A stretch of DNA of 64,000 nt from Woeseia sp. (GTDB taxonomy: Bacteria > Pseudomonadota > Gammaproteobacteria > Steroidobacterales > Woeseiaceae). Shown here piece by piece: positions 1 to 8,216 of the stretch. The stretch is from the NCBI GenBank assembly GCA_021773015.1, contig JAJFKW010000006.1, positions 401,268-465,267 on the forward strand, written 5' to 3'. Both the position numbers and the translations under genes were made by a program. Each line of letters opens with the position of its first letter. The first letter of the stretch is position 1. Below the pieces are notes generated by a model that searched no databases, was not told where the DNA came from, and saw only the letters and a list, made by a program, of their open reading frames with translations.

Positions 1-621
1 CTTCATTGATATCAAGTTTTGATGTGCATATAGGGAACCCAGCGCCGATGCCACAATGAAAAAGTGTAAGCCTGAACAACCTGCTTCAATTTCGAAAGTA
101 CCGTTGGGCAGATACACCAATGATCCGACGATAAACGCCGGAATTCGCAACATGTCCAAAATTGCGCCATTGACAAAAATGGTCAGTTCCTGCAGGACCG
201 TCGTGAACACGTTCCAAAATGGAATCGCGAAAAAAAAGAATGCGGTTGGAAACAGTAGCTGCACGATTATCGACCGACCGTAGACCACAACCAATGCAAA
301 AAACATCAATATGGGAACCAGGCTGGCCTGAATAATTTGTACCACCGTCAGATATGCGGCCAGCCATAGAAATCCGGCTACAAAAAGCGCAATCGATGCG
401 ACGATAATAACCCCGGTAGACTTACGTTTTTCGGTAGGTTCCACTTGCAGAAGCAGGAACACATAGATAAGGACAATGAGCGGACCGTGAGAGTATGTAT
501 TGTCGCTGTGCCATGAGTAATACATGCCTGCCCAGGTATCCCAGTACAGCGGGACTCCAGCAGCAAATAACACCAATATAGTCAGTTTGCTCTTTAAATT
601 GACCCAATCTAAATTGAACAC
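1..621 (-). CDS. xrtA: Exosortase A (XrtA/EpsH family), N-terminal part; truncated by window edge
   Basis: Integral membrane cysteine transpeptidase-like enzyme that cuts and processes PEP-CTERM tails. The frame is open from 621 to the window edge and gives 207 residues, rich in hydrophobic helices. It shows the family's early YSHGPL motif and the catalytic-cysteine motif EAGCSGLHF, with the cysteine at about residue 182 (codon 76-78). The catalytic Arg and His expected downstream lie outside the window. No ATG fits the N-terminus. A GTG at 619-621, 30 nt after the upstream stop and just after an in-frame TAA, is the best start. There is no strong ribosome binding site, so translational coupling to the beta-barrel gene is likely. 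Assignment to subtype A comes from the PrsK/PrsT/TIGR03016 neighbours. A fused EpsI-like C-terminus is possible but unseen. Confidence 0.87.
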   Translation of the reverse strand, partial: MFNLDWVNLKSKLTILVLFAAGVPLYWDTWAGMYYSWHSDNTYSHGPLIVLIYVFLLLQVEPTEKRKSTGVIIVASIALFVAGFLWLAAYLTVVQIIQASLVPILMFFALVVVYGRSIIVQLLFPTAFFFFAIPFWNVFTTVLQELTIFVNGAILDMLRIPAFIVGSLVYLPNGTFEIEAGCSGLHFFIVASALGSLYAHQNLISMK

Positions 622-651
622 GATTAGAGAACGGCGCGAATGCTGCGCGAC

Positions 652-1929
652 TTAGCGTGCGTAACTTATTGACAGCGTTCCGACATTCTCCGAATAATCG
701 AATTGCGGATCGCTACTGTCTCTTTTCGAATATGCATATTCAAGATTAATACGAATACTCCGGTACAGCTGCCTCGATAACGTTGCCCGAAATTCGAGAT
801 CGTCATCTTCCCTTGAAGAGGAAGCGAACTCTGCTCTCTCGAATCCGGCCCTGAGACTCGATCTCCATCCGGATCCAAATGAACTAGAAATGCCGACACT
901 AACCCCCGTGCGATCCCGGTTTAGTTGATTCAAGTTTTCATAATCTTGTTCTGCACGAAATGCCGAAATGTTAAACCTGTTTCCTCTACGTTCCGTTTGG
1001 AATACCGCCGAGTACCTACGGTTTTCGAACGGATCCGCGACAGCCGGGTTGCTTGAAGTGTCACCAAAACTTGGGCCTGGCGTCTGGAAGCGCCTAAATG
1101 TATCTGCAACATCTGATAATCTCTGATCGTACCCAAGTGTTATTGACGATCGTGTCGTAAGGTTCCTCAGCCATCTGACGTCAAGCAAAACGCCCGTGTT
1201 GGTATCGGTAGAGTCGTCAATTTCATTTGCGCCGACACTTAAATTGATATTTCCGCGTGAGTTTTGGCTTGAGAACCCGACATACGCTGACCTTCGATCG
1301 AAGTCGATTCCGTTTACATTTGCGTCAAATTCAACATTATTGGTGTCGACGTTGAACGAGATGGATCTATTTTGCGAAAGCGCGCGTGCGAGCATAATCT
1401 GGCCGCTTATAACGTCGCTGCCGTTTTGGCTCTCCTCGAAATATCTGTCGGTGTATTTTCCGCTCAGTGTTAGCGTTGATCTGGACCCGAATCGGAAATC
1501 GAAAACCGGACCCGTCGAAAATACATTAATGTTTTCTCTATTTCCTGGCGTATTGGCCTGAAACTGATTGCGTTGCAAGGTTCCAAAGTTGTCCTCAAGG
1601 ATCCAGCTAAATCGCTCCGGTATGATCTTCAAATCTACATTTACAACCGCCGATCCAGTATCTTCGTTGTCGAATACGTCATCAAGGTATTCCTTGTGTT
1701 GAAGATCTGCCACGATGTTAGCGACGAGGCGTCGTGACTCGTGGTCAGCTTGCAATTTCAGACCCACAAATGCAGATGTTTCCTCCTCCTGCAATATCTC
1801 GTCTCGACGAATGTTGTCGCTATAATCTGCACCGACCCGAACGTCAAATTGTGCGTCAGCAACCGCAACGTTGGCCGCCAACAGCATGAACGTAAAGCCG
1901 ATTATTATAAAGTAGGTTTGATTACGCAC
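652..1929 (-). CDS. PEP-CTERM system-associated outer-membrane beta-barrel protein (TIGR03016-like)
   Basis: A 425-residue protein with a signal peptide (residues 1 to about 27, ending AVADAQ). The rest is made of alternating polar/hydrophobic strands rich in Arg, Ser, Asn and aromatics, ending in an aromatic-containing strand (SISYAR), as in outer-membrane barrels. Length and position between the tyrosine kinase and exosortase genes match the PEP-CTERM-associated outer-membrane family TIGR03016. It probably forms the outer-membrane pore or scaffold for export of the XrtA-linked polysaccharide; that role is inferred from context, since the family is not well characterised. It lies 67 bp after the kinase gene and 30 bp before the predicted exosortase start, in the same operon. 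Confidence 0.8.
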   Translation of the reverse strand: MRNQTYFIIIGFTFMLLAANVAVADAQFDVRVGADYSDNIRRDEILQEEETSAFVGLKLQADHESRRLVANIVADLQHKEYLDDVFDNEDTGSAVVNVDLKIIPERFSWILEDNFGTLQRNQFQANTPGNRENINVFSTGPVFDFRFGSRSTLTLSGKYTDRYFEESQNGSDVISGQIMLARALSQNRSISFNVDTNNVEFDANVNGIDFDRRSAYVGFSSQNSRGNINLSVGANEIDDSTDTNTGVLLDVRWLRNLTTRSSITLGYDQRLSDVADTFRRFQTPGPSFGDTSSNPAVADPFENRRYSAVFQTERRGNRFNISAFRAEQDYENLNQLNRDRTGVSVGISSSFGSGWRSSLRAGFERAEFASSSREDDDLEFRATLSRQLYRSIRINLEYAYSKRDSSDPQFDYSENVGTLSISYAR

Positions 1930-1996
1930 TATTCAGTTCCTTCGTTAGCTAAACCAACTCAAATTTGACACTACGCCACGTGAGATTCCAGGCGTG

Positions 1997-2905
1997 CTAT
2001 GCCTCGGACTCAGATCCGTATCCATATCCGTAAGCGTATTGACCGTACGATTCTGAGCCAAGGCCGGTCGCGGCTTGGTTGAATAGTAGGTTTACTGCCT
2101 TAGATTTATCGAAACTTTCGAGAGCCGAGATCACTGCCTTCTGCGGCGTCCGGCCTGCGCATACCACCAGCACGATCTGGCCCATCAATCCCGCCAAAAC
2201 ATGTGCTTCACTGGTCTCAAGCAACGGCGGCGAATCAAACACGACGACCCGATCTCGCGTTTGGCTAGACAACGCGGAAACCAGTCTTGCCATTCTCTTG
2301 CTCGCCAATAGCTCCGTAGCGTGATCGCTGCTATTCCCGGCCGGCATCATACTCAGGCCAGGAACATCCGTTCGAATTGTCACGTCATTAATATCGAGAC
2401 TCGGATCATTGAGGATATCGATCAGCCCCTTTTCTTCGGCGACGTTGAACAACCTACTTATATGTGGTTTAGCAATGTCCGCATCTACCAACAAGACAGA
2501 ATTGTCCTTCTCTTGAGCGATACTAAGGGCAAGATTTATGCAGTTAAATGTCTTGCCATCGCCTGCCAGCGCACTTGATATCATTATCAAATTCGCGTCG
2601 TCCGCATCGTGCGCATTTCGGCCCGCCGCATTGTCGAGCAATGGCCTTTTGATTAACCGATACTGATCCGCCACGCTGCGCTCCTGCCCCTCCGGAGCAA
2701 GTAGTCCAGCATCTCGAAGCGCTTGCCGATCAATGATGAGTTCACGTCCGTTTCCAACCTCTTCGGACGATGCCGAACCGGAATCACCATTTGTCACTAT
2801 TCTCGCGAGCGGCACCGCGTCGGAGTAATCGTATTTGCTGCCAGATTGTCCCGGCAATCGACCATTCTCTCTAATCTTGCGGAGTGCATCTTGAATCTTA
2901 CTCAT
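1997..2905 (-). CDS. XrtA-associated tyrosine autokinase (BY-kinase, CpsD/CapB-like)
   Basis: Cytoplasmic bacterial tyrosine kinase (302 residues) that, with the adjacent Wzz-like membrane partner, controls polymer length and export by cycles of autophosphorylation. Visible motifs are Walker A (SALAGDGKT, about residues 111-119), Walker A' (LLVDAD, 138-143) and Walker B (VVVFDSPP, about 220-226). A tyrosine-rich tail at about residues 287-296 (YGQYAYGYGYG) is the expected autophosphorylation cluster. The kinase is a free-standing protein, with the membrane activator encoded separately just upstream (13 bp gap), as in other XrtA loci. The N-terminal SKIQDALRKIRE helix is typical of this subfamily. 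Confidence 0.9.
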   Translation of the reverse strand: MSKIQDALRKIRENGRLPGQSGSKYDYSDAVPLARIVTNGDSGSASSEEVGNGRELIIDRQALRDAGLLAPEGQERSVADQYRLIKRPLLDNAAGRNAHDADDANLIMISSALAGDGKTFNCINLALSIAQEKDNSVLLVDADIAKPHISRLFNVAEEKGLIDILNDPSLDINDVTIRTDVPGLSMMPAGNSSDHATELLASKRMARLVSALSSQTRDRVVVFDSPPLLETSEAHVLAGLMGQIVLVVCAGRTPQKAVISALESFDKSKAVNLLFNQAATGLGSESYGQYAYGYGYGSESEA

Positions 2906-2918
2906 AACCTGATATTCG

Positions 2919-4463
2919 CTATACCAATGATTGAATCAGGCGGCTGCCTGCGTTCTGAAACAGAAATACCGCAACAAACACACCAAATAATGCGAACAAA
3001 GCCACTCCAAACGTGGCCAGTTGAGTTGCGCGACGTTGTCGCGCATCCGCTGTTTGTAATTTTTGAACCGATCCAAGAATTGGCACGCCCGTCATTTGCC
3101 GCAGAAAATGCGCGTCGCTAAAAACTGGCAAGAGTTGATTGCGCAGAAATGCGGCTGCGCCACCTGCACCCAATCCAACCAATAGTACGACACCAATGAG
3201 TAAAGAGCGGTTTGGTGCGGTGGGAGAAATAGGCATTGTGGGTGGATCGATTATTCTAAACTTGACTTCATCACTTTGCTCAGCCGATTCGGAAAGTTCA
3301 GCGACCTCAAGCCTCTGTCGTAGCGTCTGATACTGGTTTTGCTTGACGTCGTAGTCTCGCGTCAAGCGAGCTAACTCGGCCTCAATGACGGGCAGAATAT
3401 CAACAAGTTCCCGAAGGTCAGCGATCCTCTTATTGTGCATTCTCGACTTTTCACGCAAGGTCGCAATTTCGACATTCACATTGGTCAATTCTATTTGAAT
3501 ATTCTGGTAAACCGGATTATCCGACACTGCTCCTGAACCACCAACATTCATGAGCGCATCCAACTCCCTCTGCTTTTGAGCTTTCAGCTGCTCGATTGTC
3601 GCTTTAGATGCAACCACATCAGGGTGAAGATCTGTAAAACGCAGCTGAAGCTCTTCGAGCCTTCGCTGGTTTTCTGCAATTCGAATATCGATTTCCGACT
3701 GAGGCGAACTTACCGAGCCGCCTGCGGGACGCTCGCCGGAAAACTGACCCTTTAATGCATCAGCTCGTCGTTGCGCTAACCGCAAAGCAGATTCTGCCTC
3801 TTCAAGTTCGGTCATTTCGAACTGCAATCTAGTGTAATAGCCGCCGCCCTCACCCGGCATTTGACCCACGTTTTTCTTCTTGAATTCCGCGAGTTCATTT
3901 TCAGATGCGATCAACTCGGCCTCGAGCGCCTTAAGCTCATCACGAAGAAATTGCTGTGCCTTTTGAGTTCCTTGCCGATTAGCGCCAAGGGAATCCTCGA
4001 CGAAGGTATTTAACAACGACTCTACGACATCGTGTGCAGTCTTTCTTTCAATATCCGTATAACTGATTACGAATAAATTTGGTTCTCTACGCGCATTGTT
4101 CGCAATATTAGTACTTTGACGCATTCTTGCGATCAGCGCGTCCATACCGCGACTACTAACCGCACGCAAATGCAGATCTGTATCGCGTGCAACTTTCTCT
4201 AACTGTGGGCGCCCCAGAAGGGCCGTACTCACCATTTCGACCCGGCTTAGCACATCTGAATCGACGGTCAGCTTAGCCAATATCGGCTTGAGCGCAGAAT
4301 TTGTGTCTACGTAGACTGTTGCTCGCGATTCGTATGTATCTGGCAGGTTGTAAACAAACAGCCAGCCTAATACGCACACAACCCATGCCGCGATCGCCGC
4401 TGTCCATCGAAACCGCCACGAGCCTCTTAGTTCGGAAATTACAAGTTGTAGAATGTCGTGCAT
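2919..4463 (-). CDS. XrtA-system polysaccharide chain-length determinant (Wzz/PCP family, TIGR03007-like)
   Basis: Inner-membrane polysaccharide co-polymerase of 514 residues. An N-terminal transmembrane helix (about 22-38) is followed by the Wzz domain (VYVDTNSALKPIL). A long periplasmic coiled-coil (about 170-390, heavy in Glu, Leu, Arg) comes next, then a Pro-rich stretch (DPPTMPISPTAPNRS) before transmembrane helix 2 (about 420-440) and another helix near the C-terminus. There is no fused kinase; the kinase is the next gene, 13 bp downstream. It lies 15 bp after the export lipoprotein gene. This set is the export-control core of the XrtA system and is distinct from the second Wzz at 40993-41973. 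Confidence 0.9.
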   Translation of the reverse strand: MHDILQLVISELRGSWRFRWTAAIAAWVVCVLGWLFVYNLPDTYESRATVYVDTNSALKPILAKLTVDSDVLSRVEMVSTALLGRPQLEKVARDTDLHLRAVSSRGMDALIARMRQSTNIANNARREPNLFVISYTDIERKTAHDVVESLLNTFVEDSLGANRQGTQKAQQFLRDELKALEAELIASENELAEFKKKNVGQMPGEGGGYYTRLQFEMTELEEAESALRLAQRRADALKGQFSGERPAGGSVSSPQSEIDIRIAENQRRLEELQLRFTDLHPDVVASKATIEQLKAQKQRELDALMNVGGSGAVSDNPVYQNIQIELTNVNVEIATLREKSRMHNKRIADLRELVDILPVIEAELARLTRDYDVKQNQYQTLRQRLEVAELSESAEQSDEVKFRIIDPPTMPISPTAPNRSLLIGVVLLVGLGAGGAAAFLRNQLLPVFSDAHFLRQMTGVPILGSVQKLQTADARQRRATQLATFGVALFALFGVFVAVFLFQNAGSRLIQSLV

Positions 4464-4478
4464 ACGAGATTCAGGGCC

Positions 4479-5132
4479 TCAAAAAAATGTCTCTGGAATG
4501 ATAATGACATCTCCTGGTTGAATGGCCACATTTTGCTCCATATCGCCGTCATTAATTAGGTCGTCCAGCCGGAGTCGATATTCGGCCGTTCCGCCCTCAG
4601 CTTTGCGTACTAGTTTGGCACGATTTCCTGCCGCAAACTCACCGAGTCCGCCGACCGAAATCATAATGTCCAATATTGTCATGCCCTCACGATAGGGAAC
4701 AGTCTGCGGATTTGCGGCATGACCAACCACCCTTACCTGTTCCTCAGGCAGCCCCTGAAATCCTGACACAATCACGTTAACAGACGGTGACTTGATGTAT
4801 CTCGACAACACTTGCTCCATATCGCGTGCAAGTACGGATGGCGTCTTGCCGACGGCAACCATGTCTTCAACTAACGGCGTCGAAATCTTTCCGTCTGGGC
4901 GTACTGGCACCGTCGTCGAAATTTCGGGATTTCGCCAAACGAAAATCTGCAGCGAGTCGCCTGGCCCGATACGATAGTTGGCTTGATCAACTTCAGACGC
5001 ACCGCCACTCGAAACGGCTTCGCGCTGTGGCAAGGTCTGGCCCGACGAAACGCAACCACTGGTCAACATAACCAGCAGGGCGAACTGACACCACAATCGC
5101 GGTTTGCTATTACTATTTGCTATCAAGTTCAC
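4479..5132 (-). CDS. XrtA-system polysaccharide export lipoprotein (Wza/EpsE-like)
   Basis: Outer-membrane polysaccharide export lipoprotein of 217 residues. A signal peptide ends in the lipobox LTSGC (cysteine about 27). The polysaccharide export domain starts at the hallmark YRIGPGDSLQIFVW (about 53-66), followed by an SLBB-type region around VRVVGHAANPQTVPYREGMT. The protein is short, with a single export domain plus one SLBB, unlike the 921-residue exporter at 42958-45723. The start is GTG at 5130-5132, with AAAGG about 8 nt upstream. It lies 15 bp before the Wzz-like gene, so the two are probably co-translated. Confidence 0.9.
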   Translation of the reverse strand: MNLIANSNSKPRLWCQFALLVMLTSGCVSSGQTLPQREAVSSGGASEVDQANYRIGPGDSLQIFVWRNPEISTTVPVRPDGKISTPLVEDMVAVGKTPSVLARDMEQVLSRYIKSPSVNVIVSGFQGLPEEQVRVVGHAANPQTVPYREGMTILDIMISVGGLGEFAAGNRAKLVRKAEGGTAEYRLRLDDLINDGDMEQNVAIQPGDVIIIPETFF

Positions 5133-5181
5133 TAAATTTACCTTTCAAATTTCTCTAAATCGCTACACAACAATCTGACTG

Positions 5182-7968
5182 CTATAGCGATCTTGCGAGG
5201 GCCTCCGCCTCTTTCCGGCTGGGAAATGTGCGATCGGACTCAATCAGGCTATCAACAATCTCTTTTGCTTCCTTTGAATTGCCCAGGCCGGCAAGTACCG
5301 TTGCCAAATGATACTGTATCTCTCCATTATCAGGCGTCAGTTCCGCAGCTTTCTGCAAATATGGTAACGACTGCCGAAGGTCGTCTTGCAAGTACAATAT
5401 CCAGCCGAGCGTATCCATTACTGAACTGTTATTAGGGAGCAATTGGTGCGCACGCTCCGCCAGTTCCACTGCGCCGGGTTTTCCAGCTTTCGCATATTCC
5501 CAGGCCAGATTGTTTAATGCGACGGGATTGTCCTGGTTTAACTTGAGAATTTCCTCATATTGCCGCACCGCCGTGTCGGTGCTTCCTTGCGACTGTAAAA
5601 TTTGTCCGTACATCAAACGCACGCCACTGTCGCCAGGGTTTTCTTCCATCCAACGTTGCAGCGGCTCCGTCCCTTTTGGTGACCCAGATGCTTGATACGC
5701 GAGCGCGAGCCGAATTGCTACCGGTCGACTCCAATTTAGTGCCGCCGCACGCTCATATTGCTTTGCCGCCGCATCGGCGTCACTCCTGGCCAATTCAATG
5801 TCGCCGTTTAGTATCGGCACGATGACCTGGCCGGGTCGCGCCAATGCGAACTCCCGAACAGCAGCACTCGCGCGCTCTGGCGTATCGTTTGCAAGTTCCG
5901 CTTGTACCTGCAATGCCAAGCCCCGAGCATCGCCAGGCAAGAGGTCACGAAATCGTTTAATCGACTCTAACGAGCCGTAAGTATCCGAATTGTTTAATTG
6001 GGCAACCGCTAGGTCATATTGATAACGCGCGTTTTTTGGCTCATCGGCAGCTGCTTTCTCAAGGTTATTCAAAGCGGATTCCGCCTGACCTAGTTGTAAC
6101 AAGGCCAACCCTTCCACGTGGAGCAACCCCAAATGACTTGGATTATCTTGCAGTGCCGCAGCGGCTATGTCACTCGCCTCCAGCGGCTGACCGTCCGCGA
6201 GCTGCGCTCTTGCATAAAGAACTTTCAACGGCACTGCATTCGGAGACTTCTCTACTGCTGCTGCAAATCTGTGCATTATCTGTTCTAGCGAATCTGTGCG
6301 TCCTGCGACCTCTGCCAGAAGGCCAAGTGCCGGCAAAAAATCCACCGTATTATCAAGTAGCCTTTCTAACAACGTCGATGTCTCATCGTAATTCGCGGCA
6401 GCATATGCCTGTCGTGCAAGACCATAAAGAGCGGCAACATTGTTCTTGTCAATCTCCAGTGCCTTCTGGTAATTTGCGGTCGCTGCAGCGGCATCGTCGA
6501 GTGCCTGAGCAATGCCGGCTGCTACTGAGAAGGCTGTTGGATCTGCCGGATGCGTACTTAGAAGTCGCGCGCTTTCCATTCTTGCCCCTTCCGGATTGCC
6601 ATCGCGAATGTGCGCCAGCATCAGTAAGGTTTCGCGGCGATACCGGCCGTCATCGACGGACGGCAAGGATTCTAGAAACTCGACTGCGCGACGCTGGCCG
6701 CCTGATGCTAGGAGGCCCGCAGCGATCGCGAAATTTATTGCTGGATCATCGGATTGAGTCTCAGCGCCAATTTCGAAATACCGTCGTGCCGCATCCTCAT
6801 TGCCAACGCCAGCTTCAGCACGGCCAAGCATTGCCATCAGCATCGGATCGTTCGCGCCGTCCGATTCTGCCTGCCGCAACGCAACCAATGCATCCTCTGG
6901 TTTGTTCAGGCGCAATTGTGTTTCGGCGAGCAACCGGCGAGTGGTTTCACCACCAACATTAGATCTGGCCGCTTGCGACAAATACATTTCCGCTTGTCGA
7001 AGATGATTTTGGGAAAAATTTATTGCGCCCATCAGGGCAGAACCGCGCAGATCGCCGGGCGCTTTCGACAAGTAGTGTTGTAATTCCGATTGCGCAAGTG
7101 GGTAGTCGCCACTGGCATAAGCCAACCGTCCGTTCATGAATCTCAACAGTGGATGCGGCGGGAAATCGCGGCGTAACGAATCGGTAACTGTCTTTGCCAT
7201 ATCGTGCTGCCCGGAATCTAGCAACACGGTTGCAAGATTTATGCGACAGTTAAATCGCTCATGTATTGGCGTACTATTTATCTCGTTGTCGATGGATGAT
7301 TGATAAGCTTGTGACGCTCCTTCAAAGTCGCGTCGAATTCGCAAGTAGTTTCCTTTGGCCAACCATGCAGAGTTTGAATTGGGATTTTTCTCCACGACCA
7401 TCTCGATCAAGCGCCGCGCAGCACCTTGATTGCCTTCGCCAGATGCGATGGCCGCCAAACCAACCAAGGCTCCGACCGACGACGAATTCAGTGATTGGGC
7501 TTTCTCATAATGACTACGTGCTGAGCTGATGTTGCCGAGGGAAGCCAAAATATCGCCCAACAGGACCGATGCAATTTCATTATCACCATCAAGATTTGGT
7601 GCCACGCTTTCAAATGCCCGGGACGGATCGCCCATCATCAGCAACGATCTACCAAGCCCTATCCAGGCAGCCGGGTCATTCGATCCTAGTTCCAGTGCCC
7701 TTGTATATTCACTTTCCGCTGTAGCGAAATCCGCAATCTGGAATGATGAGCGGGCCAGTAATAATCGTGCGGCGTCGCTATCTGGATTTGTGGACAAACT
7801 ATTTTTTAGTTCAATTATTGCCGCCCGATACTCTGACTCTTCGTAAAAACGCTCGGCGCGACTCAGTCTTTCGTCGGCAGACGGTTGACATGCGACCAAT
7901 ATCGGGATTATTGCCCAAATCAAGGTCAGACGCCGACCCTGACGCATACGAATATTCATAGACACCAT
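5182..7968 (-). CDS. prsT: PEP-CTERM system TPR-repeat lipoprotein PrsT
   Basis: A very large (about 928 residues) lipoprotein made almost entirely of tetratricopeptide repeats. The signal peptide ends with LVAC, giving a lipidated cysteine shortly after the N-terminus. TPR consensus residues (A at position 8, G/A at 20, P at 32, as in AAWIGLGRSL and ALNNLAWEYAK) recur to the end. It matches PrsT of XrtA loci, thought to be a periplasmic scaffold for polymer assembly or PEP-CTERM sorting; the exact role is unknown. The frame can be extended to a TTG at 7986. ATG at 7966-7968 is preferred, preceded by GAGAAAT, and ATG at 7959 is also possible. It is the first gene of the export operon, 49 bp before the lipoprotein gene. 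Confidence 0.88.
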   Translation of the reverse strand: MVSMNIRMRQGRRLTLIWAIIPILVACQPSADERLSRAERFYEESEYRAAIIELKNSLSTNPDSDAARLLLARSSFQIADFATAESEYTRALELGSNDPAAWIGLGRSLLMMGDPSRAFESVAPNLDGDNEIASVLLGDILASLGNISSARSHYEKAQSLNSSSVGALVGLAAIASGEGNQGAARRLIEMVVEKNPNSNSAWLAKGNYLRIRRDFEGASQAYQSSIDNEINSTPIHERFNCRINLATVLLDSGQHDMAKTVTDSLRRDFPPHPLLRFMNGRLAYASGDYPLAQSELQHYLSKAPGDLRGSALMGAINFSQNHLRQAEMYLSQAARSNVGGETTRRLLAETQLRLNKPEDALVALRQAESDGANDPMLMAMLGRAEAGVGNEDAARRYFEIGAETQSDDPAINFAIAAGLLASGGQRRAVEFLESLPSVDDGRYRRETLLMLAHIRDGNPEGARMESARLLSTHPADPTAFSVAAGIAQALDDAAAATANYQKALEIDKNNVAALYGLARQAYAAANYDETSTLLERLLDNTVDFLPALGLLAEVAGRTDSLEQIMHRFAAAVEKSPNAVPLKVLYARAQLADGQPLEASDIAAAALQDNPSHLGLLHVEGLALLQLGQAESALNNLEKAAADEPKNARYQYDLAVAQLNNSDTYGSLESIKRFRDLLPGDARGLALQVQAELANDTPERASAAVREFALARPGQVIVPILNGDIELARSDADAAAKQYERAAALNWSRPVAIRLALAYQASGSPKGTEPLQRWMEENPGDSGVRLMYGQILQSQGSTDTAVRQYEEILKLNQDNPVALNNLAWEYAKAGKPGAVELAERAHQLLPNNSSVMDTLGWILYLQDDLRQSLPYLQKAAELTPDNGEIQYHLATVLAGLGNSKEAKEIVDSLIESDRTFPSRKEAEALARSL

Positions 7969-8040
7969 ATTTCTCACACTTATCAATTAGCTGTTCTGGT
8001 GGCAAAGTTTGACATTTACACCGCAACGCCCACAGTCGCA

Positions 8041-8060
8041 ATTCGCAAATTGTCGAGCCA
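8041..8060 (-). promoter_or_regulatory. Weak sigma-54-like motif upstream of prsT (spacing one base too long)
   Basis: Reading the minus strand, TGGCTCG is followed by TTTGC. The GG and GC dinucleotides are 11 nt apart instead of the canonical 10. It lies about 75 bp upstream of the preferred prsT start, and the PEP-CTERM gene in the same window has a perfect sigma-54 site. The spacing fault makes it weak, so this is only a candidate. Confidence 0.2.
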
Positions 8061-8216
8061 ACAACCGCAAGATTATACAGGTAATTGCCGAATCGAAATG
8101 GAACGTATGTCCCTTATAAAACGTGACGGTTGTCACTATCCTGCAGCTTTACAATAAATCGTGGCAAGACGATCAATTGGGCAAGTTCGTCCCTGCGCAC
8201 GGCTGTAGGCTAATTT

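Noticed and set aside
6036..6962. 308-codon plus-strand open frame opposite prsT
   Set aside because: It lies wholly antisense to the TPR lipoprotein gene; its translation is low-complexity and Pro/Arg/His-rich with no domain, typical of a shadow frame.
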